14,808 nucleotides of DNA from Thiobacillus sp. (GCA_020217265.1 JAIWOS010000012.1:1-14808), one strand, 5' to 3'. Shown: positions 1-7,832, numbered from the stretch's first letter. Numbers and translations are program-made. The notes: generated by a model not told the origin, from the letters alone.

Positions 1-990
1 ATCAAGGTCAAGCCGCGCTACGTCAACGAGAACTGCACGGCCTGCGGCGAATGCGCCAAGGCGGTGTCTGCCGAGGTGGCCGATCCGTTCAACTACAACC
101 TGGGCAAGCACAAGGCAGCCTACCTGCCGTCTTCGATGGCGTACCCGCAACGCTACGTGCTCGACCCCGCGATCATCGGCACGGCGGATGCTGAAGCGGC
201 AAAGGCCGCGTGCAAGTACAACGCGATCGACCTCGACATGAAGGAGGAAACGATCCAGGTGAAGGCAGGCGCCGTGGTGTGGGCGACCGGCTGGCAGCCG
301 TACGACGCGGCGAAGATCCAGCCCTACGGCTACGGCCGCTTCAAGAACGTGATCACCAGCGTGGAATTCGAGCGGCTGGCCGACCCGCACGGGCCGACCG
401 GCGGCAAGCTGTTGCGCCCGTCCGACGGCAAGGAAGCGAAAAACGTTGCCTTCATCCAGTGCGCCGGGTCGCGCGACGAGAACCACCTGCGTCATTGCTC
501 GCGCATCTGCTGCATGGCGTCCTTGAAGCAGACGCACTACGTGCGCGAGAAATATCCGGAAGACGGCAAGTCGACCATCTACTACATCGACATCCGCGCC
601 ATCGACCGCTTCGAGGATTTCTACCAGAAGGTGCAGGCCGATCCTTCGGTCACGTTCATCAAGTCCAAGGTTGCGCGCATCTCCGAGGATGAGTCCGGCA
701 ATCCGGTGTGCTGGGGCGTCAATACCGAGGGTTACAAGCGTTACACCACGCCTCACGATCTCGTGGTGCTCGCCGTCGGCATGGAGCCGTCGGTGAAGGG
801 CATCAACATTCCCGGCCACATCGTCGCGGACTCTTCCGGCTTCATCGAAGCCGACCCGGCCAACGGCGCCGTCTTCGGTGCGGGCTGTGCCAGCAATGCC
901 CTGGACGTGAACCGTGCGGTGCAGTCGGCCACGGCGGCCGCGCTGCGTGCGATCCAGGTCGTGAACAAAGTAGCAAAGGCGGAGGTTTGA
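1..990 (+). CDS. qmoA: QmoA, HdrA-like FAD/Fe-S flavoprotein (5' part missing)
   Basis: This is the C-terminal 329 residues of an HdrA-family flavoprotein; the frame is open at base 1, so the gene starts upstream. Near the window edge is a ferredoxin-like motif with cysteines at codons 12, 15 and 18, but the expected fourth ligand is Val (codon 22). The HdrA signature CAGSRDxxxxxxCSxxCC follows, with cysteine codons at 460, 496, 508 and 511. The segment around 760-900 (LVVLAVGMEPS, then GAVFGAGCAS) is the C-terminal part of the FAD-binding fold. By family knowledge QmoA works with QmoB in the quinone-interacting oxidoreductase that exchanges electrons with APS reductase (AprBA); in sulfur oxidisers electrons are thought to leave AprBA. 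It sits 3 bases before qmoB. A plain HdrA is the alternative, but the partner with a FlpD domain favours QmoA. Confidence 0.85.
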   Translation: MKVKPRYVNENCTACGECAKAVSAEVADPFNYNLGKHKAAYLPSSMAYPQRYVLDPAIIGTADAEAAKAACKYNAIDLDMKEETIQVKAGAVVWATGWQPYDAAKIQPYGYGRFKNVITSVEFERLADPHGPTGGKLLRPSDGKEAKNVAFIQCAGSRDENHLRHCSRICCMASLKQTHYVREKYPEDGKSTIYYIDIRAIDRFEDFYQKVQADPSVTFIKSKVARISEDESGNPVCWGVNTEGYKRYTTPHDLVVLAVGMEPSVKGINIPGHIVADSSGFIEADPANGAVFGAGCASNALDVNRAVQSATAAALRAIQVVNKVAKAEV

Positions 991-993
991 ACC

Positions 994-3225
994 ATGGCTG
1001 ACATGAAAGTCGCAGCGTACATCTGCAAGGGCTGCGGACTCGGAGAACGGCTGGATGCCGACGCGCTGGTGAAGGTCGCGCAGAAGGACGGCAAGGTGCC
1101 GATGGCGAAGACGCACGATTTCCTGTGCTCGACCGACGGCGTGGCAATGATCCGGAACGACATCGCCAACGAGGGCGTGACCCACATCATGATCGGCGCC
1201 TGCTCGCGCCGTGCCAAGACCGAGGCCTTCTATTTCCCCGAGAACGCGGTGGCGCGCGCCAACCTGCGCGAAGGCGTGATCTGGATTCGGCCGGATACCG
1301 AAGAAGCCCGCGAAACCACGCAGGAGATGGCCGAAGACTACATCCGCATGGGCTGCGCCGAGATCAAGGCGATGGCCGCGCCTGCGGGGAACCCCAACAC
1401 CGGCAGCAGCAAGACGCTGCTCGTGGTCGGCGGCGGCGTCACCGGTATGACCACTGCGATCGAGGCTTCCAAGACCGGCTACCCGGTCGTGCTGGTGGAG
1501 AAAACCGGCGAACTCGGCGGCATGGCGGGCAAACTCTACAAGCGCATTCCCGTGCACGAGCCGTACAAATCGCCTGCCGATACCGGTGTGGCCGACCTCG
1601 TGTCGCAGGTGATGGCCGACAGCAACATCAAGGTGTATCTCAACGCCACCGTCGCCAAGACCGACGGCGCGCCGGGGCGCTTCGTGGTGGACATCGCCAC
1701 CGAATCCGGCGCGACGCACACCGAGGACATCGGCGCTATCGTGCAGGCGTCCGGCTTTACGCTGTACGACATGAACAAGCTGCCGGAACTGGGCGGCGGC
1801 CAGTCGCCCAACGTGGTCGACCAGTTGGGGCTGGAAGCGCTGGCAAAAGCCGCCGCGGCGGGTGACGGCGTGATCCGCCGGCCTTCCGACAACCAGCCGG
1901 TGAAATCGGTGGTGTTCGTGCAGTGCGCCGGCCAGCGCGACCCGTCCGGCACGCACCTGGCCTACTGCTCGGGTTATTGCTGCAACGCCAGCATCAAGCA
2001 GGCCATGTACTTCAAGGACGCCAACCCGTCGGTCGACACCACCATCATCTACACCGACCTGCGCACACCCGGCAACGGCGAGGACTTCTACCGCAGCGCG
2101 CAGGAAAAGGGCGTGATCTTCACCAAGGGCCGTGTCGGCCAGGTCGTGCCCAGCGGCAACACCAGCACGGTGAAATTCCACGACCTGATCCTCGACGACA
2201 AGGACGCCGCAGTCGCCGATGTCGATCTGGTCGTGCTCGCGACCGGCCAGGTGCCGAACTCGGGCGTGGACATCTTCGCCGCGCCCAAGGAGGCGGTCGA
2301 AGGCGAGGTCGAGGTCAAGCCGATCTCCATCCTCAATCTGAACTACCGCCAGGGTTCGGACGTGCCGCAACTGAAGCAGGGCTTCACCGACTCGCACTTC
2401 ATCTGCTTCCCGTATGAAACCCGTCGCACCGGCATCTACACCGCCGGCCCGGTGCGCCGTCCGATGGACATCGCGCAGGCGCGTGAGGACGCCACCGGCG
2501 CTGCGCTGAAGGCGATCCAGGCGCTGGAGAACGCCGAGCTCGGCCGCGCCGCGCATCCACGCTCGGGCGACCTGTCGTTCCCGAAAGTGCGTCTCGAAGG
2601 TTGCACCCAGTGCAAGCGCTGCACGGTCGAATGCCCGTTCGGCGCCATCGACGAAGACGAAAAGCGCTTCCCCGTGTTCAACGAATCGCGCTGCCGCCGT
2701 TGCGGCACCTGCATGGGCGCGTGCCCGGTGCGGGTGATCTCGTTCGAGAACTACTCGGTCAACACCGTCGGCGCTCAGGTCAAGGCGGTCGATATTCCGG
2801 ACGAGTTTTCCGAGAAGCCGCGCATCCTCATCCTTGCCTGCGAAAACGATGCCTACCCGGCGCTCGACATGGCAGGCATGAACCACAACGAATACTCGGC
2901 CTTCGTGCGCATCATCCCGATTCGCTGCCTGGGGTCGGTCAATACCATCTGGGTGACTGACGCCCTGAATGCCGGCTACGACGGTGTAATGATGATGGGG
3001 TGCAAGTCCGGCGACGAGTACCAGTGCCACTTTGTCAAAGGCTCCGAGCTCGGTCGCGTGCGCATGTCCAAGATCGACGACACGCTGAAGACGCTGAATC
3101 TGGAATCGCAGCGCGTGCGCGATCTCGAAGTCGCCATTACCGACATCGAGCGGGTACCCGAAATGATCAACAAGTACGTCGAAGAGCTGGTTGCCATCGG
3201 CCCCAGCCCGTTCAAGGGTTTCTAG
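994..3225 (+). CDS. qmoB: QmoB, HdrA-like flavoprotein with ferredoxin and FlpD/MvhD domains
   Basis: The product has 743 residues, the size expected of QmoB. Domains in order: an N-terminal segment with C11, C14, C45 and C70; an FAD-binding Rossmann motif GGGVTGM at 146-152; the HdrA cysteine signature C311, C325, C329, C330; two [4Fe-4S] ferredoxin motifs C537/C540/C543/C547 and C567/C570/C573/C577; and a C-terminal FlpD/MvhD-like domain (about 608-735) with C616, C645, C670 and C678. The MvhD domain lacks the full CxxC pair of the archaeal protein, so its cluster is uncertain. It should pass electrons between QmoA, HdrCB and possibly AprBA in the cytoplasm. The ATG has GGAGG at 981-985, 8 bases upstream. 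It follows qmoA by 3 bases and precedes hdrC by 10, so one transcript is likely. Confidence 0.9.
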   Translation: MADMKVAAYICKGCGLGERLDADALVKVAQKDGKVPMAKTHDFLCSTDGVAMIRNDIANEGVTHIMIGACSRRAKTEAFYFPENAVARANLREGVIWIRPDTEEARETTQEMAEDYIRMGCAEIKAMAAPAGNPNTGSSKTLLVVGGGVTGMTTAIEASKTGYPVVLVEKTGELGGMAGKLYKRIPVHEPYKSPADTGVADLVSQVMADSNIKVYLNATVAKTDGAPGRFVVDIATESGATHTEDIGAIVQASGFTLYDMNKLPELGGGQSPNVVDQLGLEALAKAAAAGDGVIRRPSDNQPVKSVVFVQCAGQRDPSGTHLAYCSGYCCNASIKQAMYFKDANPSVDTTIIYTDLRTPGNGEDFYRSAQEKGVIFTKGRVGQVVPSGNTSTVKFHDLILDDKDAAVADVDLVVLATGQVPNSGVDIFAAPKEAVEGEVEVKPISILNLNYRQGSDVPQLKQGFTDSHFICFPYETRRTGIYTAGPVRRPMDIAQAREDATGAALKAIQALENAELGRAAHPRSGDLSFPKVRLEGCTQCKRCTVECPFGAIDEDEKRFPVFNESRCRRCGTCMGACPVRVISFENYSVNTVGAQVKAVDIPDEFSEKPRILILACENDAYPALDMAGMNHNEYSAFVRIIPIRCLGSVNTIWVTDALNAGYDGVMMMGCKSGDEYQCHFVKGSELGRVRMSKIDDTLKTLNLESQRVRDLEVAITDIERVPEMINKYVEELVAIGPSPFKGF

Positions 3226-3235
3226 GAGTTAGGAC

Positions 3236-3868
3236 ATGAGCGCGAATACCGCAATGGCGGAGAAATACCGCAACAGCTTCCTGAAGGAAATCGAAGAACA
3301 GGTCGAGATGGGCGACTGGGTGAAGATGTGCATGCAATGCGGCGTCTGCTCCGGTTCCTGTCCGACCAACTTCCAGAGCGCGTGGGAACACCCGCCGCAA
3401 GAACTTTTCATGATGATCCGCGCCGGCAAGCGCGAGGAAGTGCTGACCACCTCATCGATGTGGAACTGCACCTCCTGTTACAACTGCATCGTGCGCTGCC
3501 CGAGGAAGCTCCCGATCACCCACATCATGCACGGCATTGCCGAATACGCGCACCGTCTCGGCCTCGCGCCCAAGATGCAGCCGACCCGCTTCTTCTCAGG
3601 GCTGTTCTGGAAGAACGCAACCCAAACCGGACGCGTCAACGAGCTCAAGCTGTCGATGGGGCTGTACTTCAGGAACGGCTTTTCCGCCGGCGTGAAGGAG
3701 GGCATGAAGATGAAGGATGTGGCGCTGGGGCTGATGAAGGCCAAGCGGCTCAACCCCTTCGAAATCCTGGGCGGCCACAAGTGTCGCGACCAGAAAGGCA
3801 TCCAGGCGATGCTGAAGAAGGCCTACGAAATCGAGCGCAGCCGCAAGGCAGCCAAGATGGCAGGCTGA
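3236..3868 (+). CDS. hdrC: HdrC-like [4Fe-4S] subunit
   Basis: A 210-residue soluble protein with two classical cubane cluster motifs: C32/C35/C38/C42 (CMQCGVCSGSCP) and C78/C81/C84/C88 (CTSCYNCIVRCP). These match heterodisulfide reductase subunit C and the N-terminal half of QmoC. I see no hydrophobic stretch able to span a membrane, so the cytochrome b part of a true QmoC is absent. The C-terminal half is basic (KMKDVALGLMKAKR and similar). By analogy HdrC bridges electrons between the HdrA-type flavoproteins and HdrB. AGGAG at 3224-3228 overlaps the qmoB stop and lies 7 bases before the ATG; hdrB starts 10 bases after its stop, so translation is probably coupled along the operon. Confidence 0.9.
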   Translation: MSANTAMAEKYRNSFLKEIEEQVEMGDWVKMCMQCGVCSGSCPTNFQSAWEHPPQELFMMIRAGKREEVLTTSSMWNCTSCYNCIVRCPRKLPITHIMHGIAEYAHRLGLAPKMQPTRFFSGLFWKNATQTGRVNELKLSMGLYFRNGFSAGVKEGMKMKDVALGLMKAKRLNPFEILGGHKCRDQKGIQAMLKKAYEIERSRKAAKMAG

Positions 3869-3878
3869 GGAGAGAAAC

Positions 3879-4778
3879 ATGGCCAAACATGAATACGCGT
3901 TCTACCCTGGATGCTCGTCACAGAAAGGCGCATCCGCTTCCAACTACCTGACCTCGGTCGAGTCGATGTGCAAGACGCTCGACGTCAAGCTCACCGAAAT
4001 TCCCGACTGGAACTGCTGCGGCGCCTCCATTGGCTACGCTGAAGCGGGCGAACTGCCGCGCCATGTGATGAACGCGCGCAACTTCGCGCTGTCCGAACAG
4101 CACATGCCCGGCAAGGAAATCGTTGCCACCTGCGCCGCCTGCTGGCTGGGGGCGCGTGAAACGCGCGAGCGCCTCACCCACTCCGATACGCTGATGGCAG
4201 ACACCAAGGAGGCCTTGAAGGAAGCCGGCCTCACCATCAACGAAATGCCCGAAATCCGCCACATGGTCGAGGTACTGATCGAGGACATCGGCTTCGATGA
4301 AATGAAGAAGCATGTCAAGAAGCCGCTCGAAGGTGTGAAGATCGCGGGTTACGTTGGTTGCCAGACCAACCGCCCCTTCGGCGTTGCGGGGGAATCGTTC
4401 GAGAACCCCATGTACCTCGACATGATGGTCGACATGGTCGGTGCCACGCCGATTCCCGAGTACGACATGAAGGTGACCTGCTGTGGTGGCGCGCTGGCGT
4501 TTTCCGAGCCGGAAAAGGCCCAGGCGCAGATCAAGGACATTATCGAATCCGCCTACGACCACGGTGCCGAGATGATCGTCACCCCGTGCCCCCTGTGCCA
4601 GGCCAACGTCGAAATCTACCAGGGCCAGATCAACAAGACCTACGGCACCAAGTTCAACATCCCTGTGATGTACTACAGCCAGCTCATGGTCGTCGCCTAC
4701 GGCGGCAGCGCCAAGGACGCGGCGCTGAACGGGCAGCTCATCCGTGCACGGCGTCTCGAGGAAATTGCCGCCAAATAG
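3879..4778 (+). CDS. hdrB: HdrB-like subunit with two CCG domains
   Basis: A 299-residue protein with two complete CCG cysteine sets: C12, C46-C47, C85/C88 (CX33CCX37CXXC) and C161, C201-C202, C237/C240 (CX39CCX34CXXC). In HdrB of methanogens such sets bind two non-cubane [4Fe-4S] clusters that reduce a disulfide; here all ligands are present, so catalytic clusters are plausible. The true substrate in sulfur oxidisers is not visible from sequence: it may be an electron carrier, a protein disulfide or a quinone partner. A Shine-Dalgarno GAGGAG lies at 3867-3872, six bases ahead of the ATG and overlapping the hdrC stop. It is the last gene of the operon and is followed by an intrinsic terminator 22 bases later. 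Confidence 0.92.
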   Translation: MAKHEYAFYPGCSSQKGASASNYLTSVESMCKTLDVKLTEIPDWNCCGASIGYAEAGELPRHVMNARNFALSEQHMPGKEIVATCAACWLGARETRERLTHSDTLMADTKEALKEAGLTINEMPEIRHMVEVLIEDIGFDEMKKHVKKPLEGVKIAGYVGCQTNRPFGVAGESFENPMYLDMMVDMVGATPIPEYDMKVTCCGGALAFSEPEKAQAQIKDIIESAYDHGAEMIVTPCPLCQANVEIYQGQINKTYGTKFNIPVMYYSQLMVVAYGGSAKDAALNGQLIRARRLEEIAAK

Positions 4779-4800
4779 ACAAGCGTTACGCGCCAACGGA

Positions 4801-4826
4801 AACAGGGGCGGCAGCCCCTGTTTTTT
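4801..4826 (+). terminator. Intrinsic terminator of the qmoAB-hdrCB operon
   Basis: A perfect nine-base stem AACAGGGGC (4801-4809) / GCCCCTGTT (4814-4822) with the tetraloop GGCA is followed by a T run to 4826. It lies 22 bases after the hdrB stop. The other side gives only a short T run in the minus direction, so it may weakly serve the convergent dgcZ-like gene too. Confidence 0.92.
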
Positions 4827-4844
4827 CGTGAAGATGGCACAGAC

Positions 4845-5726
4845 TCAAAGCGTATCGATCACGTAACGATTGCGCCCGCTTTTCTTGCCCCGGTACAAGG
4901 CCTTGTCGGAACGCCGGATCGCGCTCGCAAGGCCCTCCAGTTCGCCCACCTCTGCCAGACCCAGTGTCACCGTCAGGGCAACCGGCTCATTGCCCAGCAG
5001 GACGGGCGCATTGCGTACCGTCGTCACCAGGCGATCCGCCAGGCTCTCGGCCTCGGCGGGCGAGGCGCACTGCATTAGCACCAGGAATTCCTCGCCGCCG
5101 TAGCGATACAGCGGCTCGTTCTCGCGCAGGCTGCGCTTCAGCGTATCGGCCAGATGGCACAGCACCATGTCGCCCACGGGGTGGCCGTAACTGTCATTGA
5201 TGTGCTTGAAGTGATCGACGTCGATCATCACCACGTACACGGCATGCTGCTTGCGTCGCGCATCGCGCTGGTAGAGCGTGAAGTCGTACTCGATGCTGTG
5301 GCGCAGAGGCAGGCCGGTCAGGGGGTCGTGCCGCTGCGCGGAAGACAGCACCAGCGTCTTGAAGCGTGCCAGCAGGCTCAGCAGCTCGGCCTGCGCCTGC
5401 TCGAAGGCTTCCAGGGCATCGTCCGGCACCGGCTGCGCGTCCAGCATCCTGTTGCAGATCGAGCGGATCGCATCGTGCATGGCCTTGTGAACGGCCTCGA
5501 TCCTGCGGGCGGCAGGAGCGTCGATCGTTTCGAAATGTGCGCTGTTCGCCGCGAACCAGGCGCCGAACCGGCACAGCGTGTGCGCCTCGTGCGAGAGCAC
5601 GTCCTCTCCCGGCATCGCCCGCTGGACGGCACAGCGCAGAATGCGGCGCACCCACGCCAGATGGGCCTCGACTGCCATGTCGAGCTCGGCGATGAACACA
5701 TCGACTTCATGAGCGAATTCGTGCAT
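4845..5726 (-). CDS. dgcZ: DgcZ-like diguanylate cyclase (CZB zinc-sensor + GGDEF)
   Basis: A 293-residue protein that should make cyclic di-GMP from two GTP. The C-terminal GGDEF domain has the metal-binding segment MIDVDHFKHIND (167-178) and the active-site loop GGEEF (210-214). The inhibitory I-site RxxD is degenerate: R201-E-N-E204. The N-terminal half matches a chemoreceptor zinc-binding (CZB) domain, with H22 (HLAWV), C52 (LCRFGAW), H80 and H84 (HKAMH). These positions nearly coincide with the zinc ligands of E. coli DgcZ/YdeH (about 296 residues), where zinc inhibits the enzyme. It is cytoplasmic, with no membrane segment. A GGAG eight bases before the ATG (CTCC at 5735-5738 on the plus strand) supports this start. 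It stands alone, convergent to hdrB, with an AT-rich upstream region. The cyclase call is firm; zinc sensing is inferred from the ligands. Confidence 0.9.
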   Translation of the reverse strand: MHEFAHEVDVFIAELDMAVEAHLAWVRRILRCAVQRAMPGEDVLSHEAHTLCRFGAWFAANSAHFETIDAPAARRIEAVHKAMHDAIRSICNRMLDAQPVPDDALEAFEQAQAELLSLLARFKTLVLSSAQRHDPLTGLPLRHSIEYDFTLYQRDARRKQHAVYVVMIDVDHFKHINDSYGHPVGDMVLCHLADTLKRSLRENEPLYRYGGEEFLVLMQCASPAEAESLADRLVTTVRNAPVLLGNEPVALTVTLGLAEVGELEGLASAIRRSDKALYRGKKSGRNRYVIDTL

Positions 5727-5749
5727 GGAACATTCTCCGTCATCCTTTA

Positions 5750-5789
5750 ACAGGATTCTTATATCTCATTTATTTATAGATACAGGATT
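5750..5789. promoter_or_regulatory. AT-rich region with direct repeat upstream of dgcZ-like gene
   Basis: Two copies of ACAGGATT (5750-5757 and 5782-5789) are spaced 32 bases apart start to start, about three helical turns, around a very AT-rich core. This is the only AT-rich stretch between the cyclase gene and its rightward neighbour, so it probably holds the cyclase promoter. The repeat could be a regulator site; I cannot assign a protein to it and see no convincing -35. Confidence 0.3.
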
Positions 5790-5923
5790 GAGGCATGGCG
5801 ACAGGAAGCCCGCGGCCGTCTGCACATCAGGGCGCGCGTGCACGCCGTGCCGGGCGCGGCGATCTGGTTCGCGCGCCGAACTTGGCGGTATGCTATGAAC
5901 TTGACTCATTCGACAGTCCGACC

Positions 5924-6235
5924 ATGATCAACAAAGCCCGCGACCTCAACCAGCTCATCGACCTCGTCCACGAGGCCGTCTACGAAATCGACGAACTGCG
6001 CGCCTGTCTCGAACACGACGACGACGAGGCCGCAGCCTACACGCCCTACCTCGACAGCCTCGACAAGATGCTGCGCGACCTGCACGAAACCATGGTCTCC
6101 GGCAACTATGCCGGTGTCGGACAGGGCGAGGATCTCGCCTTCATGCCCTTGTTTAGGAAACACGAGCGCGACATCCCGTTCCGTGAGCTGCTGCGCACGA
6201 TCAATGCCACGCATCGGGAGGGATTCGAGGTCTGA
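5924..6235 (+). CDS. Small acidic helical protein, unknown function
   Basis: I do not recognise this 103-residue protein. From ATG 5924 it reads MINKARDLNQLIDLVHEAV and is rich in Asp, Glu and Leu, predicting a largely alpha-helical soluble protein (DELRACLEHDDDEAAAY, then LDKMLRDLHETM). There is no signal peptide or membrane segment. An upstream in-frame start at 5795 would add 43 residues of Arg/Gly/Pro-rich sequence that looks non-coding, so I prefer 5924. TATGCT at 5889-5894 resembles a -10 element and would place the transcript start after the longer start codon. No good ribosome-binding site precedes 5924. The single Cys and the clean frame ending at 6235 suggest a genuine conserved small protein; function open. 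Confidence 0.65.
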   Translation: MINKARDLNQLIDLVHEAVYEIDELRACLEHDDDEAAAYTPYLDSLDKMLRDLHETMVSGNYAGVGQGEDLAFMPLFRKHERDIPFRELLRTINATHREGFEV

Positions 6236-6367
6236 GAGGATTGCCAGGCTGCCATCTTGATGCAGCCCGGGTATGGCTGGATGCCGGGGCGCAAGGGGGA
6301 CTGCCAGTGCGGAATCGGCCCCATTGGCGTACGCCTGCTAGCGTACCGGGGCGGTGTCCCGTCCGCC

Positions 6368-6396
6368 GAGCCTGTCAGGATTTTTGTGTGTAAGGC
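6368..6396 (+). repeat. IS256-type left terminal inverted repeat
   Basis: Begins GAGCCTGTCAGGATTTTTGT and pairs with the right end at 7752-7780. Mismatches cluster in the outer third; the inner part is well conserved. Confidence 0.7.
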
Positions 6397-6426
6397 ATAT
6401 TCCCCCGTTCGAGAAAGGAACGAGTT

Positions 6427-7721
6427 ATGCCCGAGCAGCAAACCAAGCCCAAGAAGCTGACCATGGTTCAGCAGTCCATCATCGATGCGCGCAACGCGCC
6501 CGCGTTGCGCCCGAGATGCAAGCGGCGCTTGATGCGCTGGTCAGCGCGCCGATGACCGGCAGTGAAGTCAACGACCTCACTGCACACCTGAAACGCGCCA
6601 TCATCGAGCGCGCATTGAATGCCGAGATGAGCCTGCACCTGGGCTACGCGCCGGGAGAGAACAAGCCGACCGAGACAGCCAACCATCGCAACGGAACGAG
6701 CGGCAAGACGCTCATCACCGACACCGGCCCGCTCAGGATCGACATCCCGCGCGACCGCACCGGCGCGTTCGAGCCCCTGATCGTGCCCAAGCATGGCCGC
6801 CGCTACGAAGGTTTCGACGAGCTGATCCTGTCGATGTACGCACGCGGCATGAGCACGCGCGACATCCGCGCGCACTTGACCCAGATGTATCACGTCGAAG
6901 TCTCACCCGACTTCATCAGCACCGTGACCGACGAAGTCATGGCGGAAGTCGCCGCCTGGCAGACGCGCCCGCTGGAACCGATGTACCCCGTGATCTTCTT
7001 TGATGCGCTGCGCGTCAAGATACGCGACGATGGCCTGGTCAGAAACAAGGCGATCTACCTTGCCTTGGGCATTCTGCCCGACGGCAGCCGCGACATCCTT
7101 GGCCTCTGGATCGAACACACCGAAGGTGCCAAATTCTGGCTCAAGGTCTTCAATGATTTGAAGACACGTGGCGTGGAAGATGTGCTGATTGCTGTGTCCG
7201 ATGGTCTGAAGGGCATTCCCGAGTCGCTGGCGGCGGCGTACCCGGAAGCCGCCTTGCAAACCTGCATCGTGCATCTGATTCGCAACAGCCTGGACTACGC
7301 CAGCTGGAAGGATCGCAAGGCCGTGGCGGCGGCGCTGCGCCCGATTTACACAGCGATAAACGCAGAGGCTGCAGAAGCCGCGCTGACGACATTCGAGCAA
7401 TCCGAATGGGGCATCAAGCTGCCGCATGTCGCTGCGGCATGGCGGCGAGCGTGGGAACATGTGACGCCGTTCTTCGCGTTCCCGCCCGAGATTCGGCGGG
7501 TGATTTACACCACCAATGCTATCGAATCGGTGAACGCGCGCATCCGCAAAGTCATCAAGACACGCGGACATTTCCCCAACGACGAGGCGGCAACCAAACT
7601 GATCTGGCTGGCGCTGAGAAACATCACCAAGGAATGGGCGATGCCGGTGTTTCATTGGAAAGCAGCCATGGTGCAATTCGCCATCCAGTTCGGCGACCGG
7701 TTTACGAAACGCGTCGCGTAA
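6427..7721 (+). CDS. IS256-family transposase, frameshifted near its 5' end
   Basis: DDE transposase of the IS256 (Mutator-like) family. The catalytic body carries D at 7002 (FFDALRVKIRD), D at 7200 (AVSDGLKGIP) and E at 7524 (NAIESVNARIRK), the usual D, D, E triad. The body is in frame from ATG 6516 (401 residues, a normal family length), but that ATG has no ribosome-binding site. A better start is ATG 6427, with AAGGA at 6415-6419 seven bases before it; it encodes MPEQQTKPKKLTMVQQSIID in another frame, which stops at 6555. Adding one C in the CGCCCGAG stretch (about 6508-6513) joins the two into a continuous product of about 431 residues. So either a one-base deletion has crippled the 5' end, a -1 ribosomal shift is used, or translation starts inefficiently at 6516. 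The IS256 call is firm; activity is doubtful. Confidence 0.85.
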
Positions 7722-7751
7722 AATCACGCAGCAAGCAATGACGACTTAAAC

Positions 7752-7780
7752 GCCTTGCACACAAAATTCTGGACACTCCC
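7752..7780 (-). repeat. IS256-type right terminal inverted repeat
   Basis: Its reverse complement begins GGGAGTGTCCAGAATTTTGT and pairs with the left end at 6368-6396. It lies 30 bases after the transposase stop. Confidence 0.7.
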
Positions 7781-7832
7781 ATAGGCACCCGCAATATAAA
7801 AGTTTATTTATATCAATTCATTAGGTTACATC

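Larger units (their letters stand above)
6368..7780 (+). mobile_element. IS256-family insertion sequence
   Basis: The element is bounded by imperfect terminal inverted repeats. The left end (6368-6396) and the reverse complement of the right end (7752-7780) agree at 21 of 27 positions over the inner 27 bases, including the shared core TTTTGTGTG and AAGGC. Between them is one transposase gene filling nearly the whole length, about 1.41 kb, normal for IS256 elements. The flanking eight bases differ (CGTCCGCC on the left, ATAGGCAC on the right), so no target duplication is visible. Exact outer ends are uncertain by a few bases. Confidence 0.8.

Noticed and set aside
3918..4796. 292-codon minus-strand frame opposite hdrB
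   Set aside because: Antisense shadow of a gene with intact CCG motifs; it also runs back to the terminator region.
6329..6346. Inverted repeat GTACGC / GCGTAC left of the insertion sequence
   Set aside because: Only six-base arms with no T run; too weak to call a terminator or operator.
6257..6460. Open frame across the left flank and left end of the insertion sequence
   Set aside because: It crosses the IS end, has no recognised motif and no good start signal; most likely chance.
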